A stretch of 6,160 nt of DNA from Microcaldota archaeon (GTDB lineage Archaea; Micrarchaeota; Micrarchaeia; Micrarchaeales; Micrarchaeaceae): positions 1 to 6,160 of the forward strand of contig JAKATY010000053.1 of assembly GCA_021827955.1 (NCBI GenBank), read 5' to 3'. A program made the translations under genes and the position numbers. How positions within the stretch are numbered: position 1 is the stretch's first letter; each line of letters starts with the position of its first letter. Shown piece after piece: positions 1 to 4,190 of the stretch. The notes below the pieces were generated by a model. The model had not been told where the DNA came from, searched no databases, and was given only the letters and a program-made list of their open reading frames with translations.

Positions 1-111
1 ACCCCTCAGCCAGTCAGCAAATCGCTGTCCTAGCGCAGCCTTGTTCTTATCGTTCGAGTTTTCTTTCATGCCAGTACTGCCTACTTCAATTTCCTTAATC
101 GTATGGGTCAT
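1..111 (-). CDS. Partial ORF of unknown function, C-terminus beyond window
   Basis: A minus-strand frame is open from the left edge to an in-frame stop at 202-204, and its first ATG is at 111. From that ATG it encodes 37 residues beginning MTHTIKEIEVGS and continuing to ADWLRG at the edge. A TATA-like run (142-154) lies about 37 bp upstream, a spacing that fits an archaeal promoter with a leader of roughly a dozen bases. GTG at 120 and TTG at 189 are alternative starts, since the frame is also open there. I do not recognise the family; the visible part has no signal peptide, membrane segment or known motif. It could also be chance open frame in a gene-poor stretch. Confidence 0.35.
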   Translation of the reverse strand, partial: MTHTIKEIEVGSTGMKENSNDKNKAALGQRFADWLRG

Positions 112-463
112 ATCAATCACAAAGACACGTTGCGCGCTTCCAGATATATATATGTTGTGGAATCCGTCTAGAATCGTGCCCTTTACCAATGCCGTCCACT
201 TCTAAAAATAGATTTTCAAGACAGAAACTAAAGCAACCAGGATTGTTATTGTTCCTCAATCGTGATACGGTAGTCGTGTGCACTGCTCCCGCTCAGACCG
301 GTAAAGAAACTATAAGAGAACTCAAGCCCCAATTCGGGTGATTTATGCTGCAAAATAATTTAGGCGACTGTTGTAGAGAGCCGGAACTGTCATTTATTAT
401 TATGCTCTGGGAGAAAATGAGGAAACGAGCTGTCCATGCAGCATGATCTGGCAAGTGCCTTAA
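112..463. other. Gene-poor stretch, no convincing gene
   Basis: These 352 bases between the edge ORF and the end of aIF1 hold no recognised gene, tRNA or repeat array. The best plus-strand candidate is a 50-codon ORF at 189-341 (starts MPSTSKNRFSRQ, ends RELKPQFG) with no Shine-Dalgarno motif. The AT-alternating run at 143-154 lies upstream of it on one side and of the edge ORF on the other. Frames are broken by many stops and the sequence lacks the long open frames seen elsewhere in the window. It may be a spacer, decayed coding DNA or the edge of an inserted segment. Confidence 0.5.
142..154 (-). promoter_or_regulatory. TATA-like AT run, possibly bidirectional
   Basis: An alternating ATATATATAT tract is centred about 37 bp upstream of the ATG at 111 on the minus strand and about 40 bp upstream of the ATG at 189 on the plus strand. 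Either distance suits an archaeal TATA box with a short leader. Being nearly symmetrical, it gives no direction of its own. Low-complexity AT tracts also arise by chance. Confidence 0.3.
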
Positions 464-769
464 TCACACTACCTCTATGTTCTGCTCATTGTAGCCCATG
501 TTGACTAGCGCCTTTTTGGCTTCGAGCTTATGGTTCCCCTGCAGCTCGATAAGCCCTTCTTCATAGGTGCCGCCGCAGCCGAGTACCCTCTTGAGGCTCT
601 TTGACGTTCCCTCTATATCGCCAGGAGATATGCCTTCTATTACAGTCAGCATCTTGTCAAACTTGGCTTTCTTTAGATATACCTTTATCCTATTCTCAGT
701 CTCCTTGTCCAAGACATCGCATACGCAGATGTCTTTCGGCAAGCCGCATTTCGGACAGATCTCTGCCAT
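464..769 (-). CDS. Translation initiation factor aIF1 (SUI1/eIF1 family)
   Basis: This 101-residue protein matches archaeal aIF1, which binds the small ribosomal subunit near the P site and enforces accurate start-codon selection. An N-terminal zinc-ribbon-like motif CPKCGLPKDICVC spans residues 5-17. The SUI1 domain follows, with the family hallmarks LGCGGT (63-68) and IELQGNH (74-80) and a C-terminal helix. The length is normal for the family. The start ATG overlaps the L29 stop as TAATG, so translation is probably coupled. Upstream there is AGGTG at 780-784 (10 nt before the ATG) and a closer GGAG at 772-775. In many archaea L29 and SUI1 sit side by side in the S10/spc ribosomal operon, followed by RNase P p29 and S17; here nothing recognisable follows. 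Confidence 0.93.
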   Translation of the reverse strand: MAEICPKCGLPKDICVCDVLDKETENRIKVYLKKAKFDKMLTVIEGISPGDIEGTSKSLKRVLGCGGTYEEGLIELQGNHKLEAKKALVNMGYNEQNIEVV

Positions 770-975
770 TACTCCTTTACACCTCTTTCTCTAAAAACAG
801 TATTTATGCGCGCTATGCTCTTCTTGATCTCCCTGATTTTGACTACCTTGCTCTGCACGCCTGTAGCGGCGATCTTCCTTTTCTCGGAGAATAGCTCCAG
901 CATCAGCTCGTTGCGCTTCGCCGCGAGCACGTTGTCCTGCATAGCCCTTATTTCTTTGATTCTTATGATAAGCAC
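769..975 (-). CDS. rpl29: 50S ribosomal protein L29 (uL29)
   Basis: The 68-residue basic protein is a component of the large ribosomal subunit, sitting near the exit tunnel. Its start LIIRIKEIRAM and end KIREIKKSIARINTVFRER match the two-helix hairpin of archaeal L29, and the length is typical. The start is GTG at 975: an in-frame TAA lies six codons upstream, and the nearby ATG at 981 is out of frame. A TATA box at 1004-1013 puts transcription initiation near 983, so the mRNA is leaderless or nearly so. It is the first gene of a two-gene unit with aIF1. The usual upstream neighbour S3 is absent: moxR lies there instead, in the same direction but with its own promoter region. Confidence 0.9.
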   Translation of the reverse strand: MLIIRIKEIRAMQDNVLAAKRNELMLELFSEKRKIAATGVQSKVVKIREIKKSIARINTVFRERGVKE

Positions 976-1003
976 CTTCGCATTAGCAGTTTATGTCGCA
1001 CAA

Positions 1004-1013
1004 TATATTTAAA
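1004..1013 (-). promoter_or_regulatory. TATA box of the L29-aIF1 unit
   Basis: The minus strand reads TTTAAATATA, close to the archaeal TATA consensus. Its centre is about 33 bp upstream of the GTG start at 975, which predicts a transcription start near 983 and a leader of about 8 nt or none. Confidence 0.65.
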
Positions 1014-1122
1014 CCTTGCTGCTTTTCGGCGGATGCATGCTTCAGAACTCCCAAACTGCTCCAGGAACGATGCATTGCCTTTAAGAAAACCCGTTCCTCT
1101 CTCGGCGCCTTTTCAACGCATT

Positions 1123-1136
1123 TTCAATGCATTGAA
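1123..1136. repeat. 14-bp perfect palindrome over the moxR stop codon
   Basis: TTCAATGCATTGAA is a perfect inverted repeat covering the moxR stop codon (1124-1126) and its last codons. With no loop it is a weak RNA hairpin, so a DNA-binding site or chance is as likely as a terminator. Its core ATGCAT recurs in the flanking non-coding DNA. Confidence 0.4.
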
Positions 1137-2032
1137 GCTATAATGCCGTCTATGACGCCATTTACCCCTATGCCTCCCGTGCTTCTTACCACGAGCCTGT
1201 GGCTGAGCACTGGTCTCGCAAGCGCCTTTATATCTTCGATGCTTACCTCGTTCCTGCCCTCTATGAGCGCCTTTGCCTTGCCGCATCTCATGAAGCTTAT
1301 CTCAGCCCTCGGGCTTCCTCCCATTACGATATGGATATCCCTCCTGCTCGCATTCACTATCTTCGTTATGTATTCGACTATGTCATCGCCCATCGCCACG
1401 CCGTCCACCATGCCCTGAAGCCCTATTATGTCGCTCGTGTTAATTACGCTGTTTATCTTTATGCTCTCCCCCTTCTCCTTTATCCTGAGCATCTCCTGCT
1501 CCTCTTCCATGCTCGGGTAATCAACCGCTATCCTCATCAAGAACCTGTCGGCCAGCACCTTTGGTATCGAAGTAGTGCCCTCTATGTTGAGGGGGTTCTG
1601 CGTAGCAAGCGCTATGAAAGGCTTCGGCAACGGCACCGTCTGATCGCCTATGCTTACCTGCCTCTCCTCCAGCGCTTCTAGCAACGCGGTGGTGGTTTTC
1701 GGAGGGGCCCTGTTCAGCTCGTCCACAAGCAGTATATTGGTAAATATGGGCCCCTGCTTAAGCTTTACTTCCCTGTCTTCACCCATGTATGTGTATCCTA
1801 TTATGTCACGTATGTCAAGGTCCGGCATGCCCTGTATCCTTCCGAATTTCGCTTGAATCGCTTCTGCAAGCGTCTTCGCCATCGTGGTCTTTGCCACTCC
1901 GGGCACCCCTTCCAGCAGGACATGGCCGTTGGCGACAAGCGCCACGAACATGAGTTCTATTACCTCTTCCTTGCCCGCTATCCTCTTTTTGACCTCTTTA
2001 AGCACGTTTTGGTACGCCTCTTTTGGGTCCAC
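1124..2032 (-). CDS. MoxR-family AAA+ ATPase
   Basis: This 302-residue protein is a MoxR-type AAA+ ATPase, a family of ring-forming chaperones that remodel partner proteins or help insert metal cofactors, often with von Willebrand A-domain partners. Walker A is GVPGVAKT (42-49) and Walker B is ILLVDE (100-105), followed by the family motif NRAPPKTTTALLEALEE. Sensor 1 is ATQNP (143-147), the arginine-finger region is ADRF (161-164), and a sensor-2-like GGSPRA motif precedes the C-terminal helical lid. The length and motif order are complete, so it should be active. The start is GTG at 2032, which gives MDPKEAYQNV. Family partners (DUF58 and vWA proteins) are usually adjacent, but none is visible: rpoF diverges upstream and L29 lies downstream. 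The substrate cannot be named. Confidence 0.9.
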   Translation of the reverse strand: MDPKEAYQNVLKEVKKRIAGKEEVIELMFVALVANGHVLLEGVPGVAKTTMAKTLAEAIQAKFGRIQGMPDLDIRDIIGYTYMGEDREVKLKQGPIFTNILLVDELNRAPPKTTTALLEALEERQVSIGDQTVPLPKPFIALATQNPLNIEGTTSIPKVLADRFLMRIAVDYPSMEEEQEMLRIKEKGESIKINSVINTSDIIGLQGMVDGVAMGDDIVEYITKIVNASRRDIHIVMGGSPRAEISFMRCGKAKALIEGRNEVSIEDIKALARPVLSHRLVVRSTGGIGVNGVIDGIIASMH

Positions 2033-2060
2033 ACAAAAACCTTATTAAATTTACCTGTTG

Positions 2061-2070
2061 GAATATATGC
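2061..2070 (-). promoter_or_regulatory. Candidate moxR TATA box
   Basis: The minus strand reads GCATATATTC, centred about 34 bp before the GTG at 2032, so transcription would begin roughly 9 nt before the start codon. A second AT-rich block (2042-2051) is nearer the start; used as a TATA box it would put the transcript start inside the gene, so it is less likely. Confidence 0.45.
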
Positions 2071-2077
2071 AGGCAAA

Positions 2078-2087
2078 TATTAAATAA
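2078..2087 (+). promoter_or_regulatory. Candidate rpoF TATA box
   Basis: The sequence around TATTAAATAA resembles an archaeal TATA box on the plus strand. Initiation about 25 bp downstream (near 2108) would give a leader of about 54 nt carrying the palindrome at 2131-2140 and a strong Shine-Dalgarno site. The moxR and rpoF promoters lie back to back within 129 bp. Confidence 0.45.
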
Positions 2088-2130
2088 TAATGCTGCATTC
2101 TAGCACAGGATGCATGCAAGATTTCGCCTG

Positions 2131-2140
2131 CACAGCTGTG
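2131..2140. promoter_or_regulatory. 10-bp palindrome CACAGCTGTG before rpoF
   Basis: CACAGCTGTG is a perfect palindrome in the predicted rpoF leader, 7 bp before the Shine-Dalgarno site. As RNA it forms at best a three-pair stem with a four-base loop, so a dimeric protein binding DNA fits better than an RNA switch. No repressor is identified. Confidence 0.3.
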
Positions 2141-2147
2141 GCTATTA

Positions 2148-2155
2148 GGAGGTGA
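2148..2155 (+). promoter_or_regulatory. Strong Shine-Dalgarno site of rpoF
   Basis: GGAGGTGA lies 6 nt before the ATG at 2162 and is complementary to the conserved CACCTCC end of 16S rRNA. It fixes the rpoF start and shows that this lineage uses leadered Shine-Dalgarno initiation alongside near-leaderless mRNAs. Confidence 0.8.
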
Positions 2156-2161
2156 TATTTA

Positions 2162-2488
2162 ATGATAGGAAAAAAGTCAGAGTTCAAGGGCAATGCTCTG
2201 ATAAAGGAAGTCGAAGAGCTCATAGAAAAGAGGGAAAAAGCAGGGGAGCTCACCTACGAGCAAAAGCGCGCATACGATCATGCGAAAGCGCTTGTGCAGA
2301 AGAAGCATTACGACAAGCTTGAGAAGGAGCTCAAGGAGCTGGACATGCTGAGCGATGATGCGATAGCAAAGATCCTGGAAATATTCCCGAAGAGCAAGAT
2401 ACTCCTTTCGCAGCTGCTTATCAAGGAAAAGCGTGTGTTCAGCGAAGAGGACAAGGACAAGATACTTTCGATTTTGAATAAGGCGTAA
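2162..2488 (+). CDS. rpoF: DNA-directed RNA polymerase subunit F (Rpb4)
   Basis: This 108-residue protein matches archaeal RpoF, the Rpb4 homologue. With RpoE (Rpb7) it forms the stalk of RNA polymerase, which helps open promoters and binds nascent RNA. The N-terminus MIGKKSEF, the segment EEREK-like helix followed by GELTYEQKRAYDHAK, and the C-terminal helices containing LSDDAIAKILEIFPKSK and FSEEDKDKILSIL are family traits. Length and helical HRDC-like layout are normal. The start is fixed by GGAGGTGA 6 nt upstream. The DUF655 gene follows after a 50-nt gap in the same direction, so the two are probably co-transcribed. In many archaea the order is L21e, rpoF, DUF655, ksgA; here L21e is on the opposite strand downstream and no ksgA is seen. 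Confidence 0.9.
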   Translation: MIGKKSEFKGNALIKEVEELIEKREKAGELTYEQKRAYDHAKALVQKKHYDKLEKELKELDMLSDDAIAKILEIFPKSKILLSQLLIKEKRVFSEEDKDKILSILNKA

Positions 2489-2525
2489 GGCGCCATGCCG
2501 AAACGCCGCCATGCATTGCGGGATT

Positions 2526-2533
2526 GGGGGTGA
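2526..2533 (+). promoter_or_regulatory. Shine-Dalgarno site deciding the DUF655 start
   Basis: GGGGGTGA ends 5 nt before the ATG at 2539. The in-frame TTG (2524) and GTG (2530) overlap this motif and so are unlikely starts. Confidence 0.6.
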
Positions 2534-2538
2534 AAAGA

Positions 2539-3117
2539 ATGGAGGGAACGGAAGGGCAACAGGAGAAGCGAGAAGAGTATGCAAGAGTCATAGACTTCAT
2601 GTCTAGTGGCAAGGCGTTCTCCAATAGATCCGAGCCTGTTGCGCAGCTTGTAGGAGAGGAATGGTTTACCCTTCTGGAAGCACAGCCCAGGGAGACTATA
2701 GCGCTACAGCTCGCAGAGCGGGTTTACATAGGAAGAGAGGAAAGGGACAAAATATATCTCATAAAGGGCAGGATAAGCTACGAGGACCTTACCCAAACCG
2801 CAAAGAACGAACTGCCTACGGTGGTAATGCAGATAATCATGGACAACGAGCACAGATTCATCGAGGTGTTCAACAAATCGGGGCCATTAAACATACGCGA
2901 GCACACGCTCGAGCTTCTTCCGGGCATAGGCAAGAAGCACCTCGTCTCCATACTTGATGCACGCGACAGGAAGCCGTTCGAGAGCTTTGCTGACTTGAAG
3001 GGCAGGGTGCCATTGCTGCAGGATCCAGCGAAGCTGCTGCGAGACAGGATAATAAGTGAGCTCATGGGAGCAGAACGCTTCTACATGTTCGTGAAGCCTT
3101 ACAGGAAAAGAATCTGA
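2539..3117 (+). CDS. DUF655 family predicted RNA/nucleic-acid-binding protein
   Basis: The 192-residue protein matches the archaeal DUF655 family (COG1491, described as predicted RNA-binding), whose exact role is unknown. The N-terminal half carries the family pattern RVYIGREERDKIYLIKGRIS (61-80), then YEDLTQTAKNELP and the NEHRFIEVFN segment (103-112). The C-terminal half is a helix-hairpin-helix region with LELLPGIGKKH (124-134) and PFESFADLKGRV (147-157), ending in a helix containing RDRIISEL (168-175). Helix-hairpin-helix modules bind nucleic-acid backbones without sequence preference. The length is usual. It lies 50 nt after rpoF, its habitual neighbour in archaea, which implies a job near transcription or rRNA maturation; that is inference from synteny. 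Confidence 0.88.
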   Translation: MEGTEGQQEKREEYARVIDFMSSGKAFSNRSEPVAQLVGEEWFTLLEAQPRETIALQLAERVYIGREERDKIYLIKGRISYEDLTQTAKNELPTVVMQIIMDNEHRFIEVFNKSGPLNIREHTLELLPGIGKKHLVSILDARDRKPFESFADLKGRVPLLQDPAKLLRDRIISELMGAERFYMFVKPYRKRI

Positions 3118-3228
3118 TCCATTCAAAGCAACTATTTATCATAGTATTACGACGAACTGCATGCCGTACTTCACGAATTCACGAGATTGAAGTGCAAGCG
3201 AAAGCGGCAAGTAACTGCTGCTGCATCC

Positions 3229-3240
3229 AAAAAGAGAAAA
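3229..3240 (-). terminator. T-rich terminator of L21e
   Basis: Three bases after the L21e stop the minus strand reads TTTTCTCTTTTT. Archaeal termination typically happens at such U-rich tracts without a required hairpin. It lies in the convergent gap between DUF655 and L21e. Confidence 0.5.
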
Positions 3241-3243
3241 TCC

Positions 3244-3528
3244 TCACACTTTTTCGAGGTGCAACGAGGGCACTACAAGCTTTCTTTTTGCGTTCATCAC
3301 ATTTACCTCTACTATATACGCCTCGCCGCGCTGCCCCACTACTTCCCCTATTTTGCCCTTGTATCTAGGGTGCGGTATATTCCTGTAGCTGCCTTTCGGC
3401 ACTATCGCCACTTTATCTCCTATGCTGAACTTTTTCAGCTGGCTTCCGGTATTAAGGCTCGATGGCCTGTGGTGCCTGGATATGTTCCTTGTTCTCCTCG
3501 AAAGCATGCCTTTGGATTTCATTGTCAT
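3244..3528 (-). CDS. rpl21e: 50S ribosomal protein L21e (eL21)
   Basis: This 94-residue basic protein is the archaeal/eukaryotic L21e of the large ribosomal subunit. The N-terminus MTMKSKGMLSRRTRN, the segment LKKFSIGDKVAIVPKGSYRNIPHPRYKGKIGEVVG and the end YIVEVNVMNAKRKLVVPSLHLEKV follow the family closely, giving an SH3-like beta barrel. I chose ATG 3528 because AGGAG lies 6 nt upstream and the family begins here. The frame also extends to a TTG at 3597, adding 23 charged residues unlike the family; I reject that start. A TATA-like element at 3619-3629 would give a leader of about 70 nt. The gene converges on rpoF-DUF655, although in many archaea it leads that cluster on the same strand. 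Confidence 0.92.
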   Translation of the reverse strand: MTMKSKGMLSRRTRNISRHHRPSSLNTGSQLKKFSIGDKVAIVPKGSYRNIPHPRYKGKIGEVVGQRGEAYIVEVNVMNAKRKLVVPSLHLEKV

Positions 3529-3618
3529 TTCAATCTCCTGAAAAATATCATGTCTGCGGAGCGGCTGCGCCTTTCGTCGGCTCTCCTCGGACCGCAATAT
3601 GGATTATGCAGCATAACC

Positions 3619-3629
3619 TATTTAATAGT
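3619..3629. promoter_or_regulatory. Shared TATA-like element between L21e and the TBP gene
   Basis: CTATTTAATAG is nearly symmetrical and TATA-like on both strands. Leftward, initiation near 3599 gives L21e a leader of about 70 nt with its Shine-Dalgarno site. Rightward, initiation near 3649 gives the TBP gene a leader of about 62 nt. It is the only good TATA candidate in this divergent region. Confidence 0.45.
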
Positions 3630-3631
3630 TC

Positions 3632-3641
3632 ATTTGCAAAT
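3632..3641. promoter_or_regulatory. Palindrome ATTTGCAAAT, with a second TTGCAAAT at the TBP start
   Basis: ATTTGCAAAT is a perfect 10-bp palindrome just right of the TATA element. Its eight bases TTGCAAAT recur at 3705-3712, over the first bases of the TBP start codon. A pair of sites 71 bp apart suggests an operator, but no regulator is identified. Confidence 0.3.
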
Positions 3642-3710
3642 CCTTTTCAGGCAGGAATGCCGGCACGGTCGCATGCGCGCCTTTCCTGCAGAACTTAAAA
3701 CGTGTTGCAA

Positions 3711-4028
3711 ATGGCTGAAAGAGTTTCTACACCGCACAAAAGGGTCACGCTAAAGCCCACTTACCATGTCGTGAACATAGTGGCCAACGCCGACCTCAAC
3801 ACATATCTGGATCTTTATGGGCTTGCAAGCATGTCGCATGACGTGGATTACGAGCCGGAGCAGTTTCCGGGAGCCATACTGAAGGTCTATAATCCAAAGG
3901 CGGCATTGCTGCTATTCAAGAACGGCAAAATGATATGCACCGGAGCGCGCACTATCTCTGACGTAAAGAAAGCGATAGCCGAGGCTGTGGATCTAATCAA
4001 AAAATACAAGAAGCAGGCAGGAAGGTAA
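3711..4028 (+). CDS. Single-repeat TATA-binding-protein (TBP) homologue
   Basis: TBP recognises the TATA box and, with TFB, recruits RNA polymerase. Archaeal TBPs have two tandem repeats and about 180-190 residues. This protein has 105 residues and only one repeat (about 15-100). The repeat is well kept: VNIVANADL (21-29), YEPEQFPG (47-54), LLLFKNGKMICTGAR (66-80) and a C-terminal helix (82-100). Positions equivalent to the DNA-contacting residues of a repeat are present: N22, V24, T77 and the two intercalating phenylalanines F52 and F69. The YEPEQFPG stirrup, part of the TFB-binding side, resembles the second repeat of normal TBPs. It starts at ATG 3711; an in-frame GTG at 3702 would add three residues. 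No clear Shine-Dalgarno motif is present. AT-rich non-coding DNA follows, with no second repeat. It may act as a homodimer, as half of a pair encoded elsewhere, or as a paralogue beside a normal TBP. Confidence 0.88.
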   Translation: MAERVSTPHKRVTLKPTYHVVNIVANADLNTYLDLYGLASMSHDVDYEPEQFPGAILKVYNPKAALLLFKNGKMICTGARTISDVKKAIAEAVDLIKKYKKQAGR

Positions 4029-4035
4029 TTTTTTT
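4029..4035 (+). terminator. T7 tract after the TBP gene
   Basis: Seven consecutive T residues follow the TAA stop directly, a typical archaeal U-tract terminator. Its tight placement suggests the transcript ends at the single repeat rather than reading into a lost second half. Confidence 0.55.
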
Positions 4036-4079
4036 GCATTTTGGCATATACGTTAATAACCAAGAATTACCAAAAAATA

Positions 4080-4087
4080 TTTATATA
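4080..4087 (+). promoter_or_regulatory. Strong TATA box without an assigned gene
   Basis: TTTATATA, preceded by an A-rich block CAAAAAA (4071-4077) like a BRE, is among the best TATA matches in the window. On the plus strand it predicts initiation near 4108. No plus-strand protein gene follows, only two hairpins and the antisense side of trmI. Read on the minus strand it would point into the 3' end of the TBP gene. Confidence 0.45.
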
Positions 4088-4107
4088 GATATGTATAAGA
4101 TACTACC

Positions 4108-4190
4108 ACGGATTTTTACGCTGTTTCTGTAAAAACCCTATTCTCATCCACCCAAGGCGTATGCTTTGCATACGCCTTATATTTTAAGCC
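4108..4190 (+). ncRNA. Possible small RNA with two hairpins
   Basis: A transcript from the TATA box at 4080-4087 would begin near 4108. It would fold a first hairpin (arms TTTTTAC 4113-4119 and GTAAAAA 4129-4135, loop 9 nt). It would end with the 11-bp hairpin at 4154-4178 and the tract ATATTTT. There is no tRNA T-loop and no convincing C/D box pair, so this is no known RNA class I recognise. The boundaries are inferred, and its tail overlaps the 3' end of trmI on the other strand. Confidence 0.25.
4154..4178. terminator. Perfect 11-bp hairpin at the trmI 3' end
   Basis: AAGGCGTATGC and GCATACGCCTT flank a three-base loop, a perfect inverted repeat whose right arm overlaps the trmI stop codon (4177-4179). 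It can fold in either transcript. After it the plus strand has ATATTTT; the minus strand has no immediate T tract. It may terminate or stabilise the topA-trmI mRNA, or be part of a plus-strand RNA. Confidence 0.5.

Noticed and set aside
1199..1681. 160-codon plus-strand ORF inside moxR
   Set aside because: It is antisense to an AAA+ ATPase with all motifs in place; no motif or ribosome-binding site of its own.
2524..2538. TTG or GTG start for DUF655
   Set aside because: Both codons overlap the GGGGGTGA ribosome-binding motif that serves ATG 2539.
3118..3243. RNA gene between DUF655 and L21e
   Set aside because: A TATA-like CTATTTATCATAG and a 6-bp inverted repeat (ACTTCA/TGAAGT) occur, but there is no tRNA T-loop or C/D box and no strong fold.
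3529..3597. Longer L21e starting at a TTG at 3597
   Set aside because: The 23 extra residues are unlike the family, and AGGAG is placed correctly for ATG 3528.
3187..3753. 188-codon plus-strand ORF over L21e
   Set aside because: It is antisense to L21e, a clear ribosomal protein, and overlaps the TBP start in another frame; its translation resembles no family I know.
4108..4190. tRNA gene in the trmI-TBP spacer
   Set aside because: No acceptor-stem pairing, no GTTCRA T-loop and no cloverleaf could be drawn.
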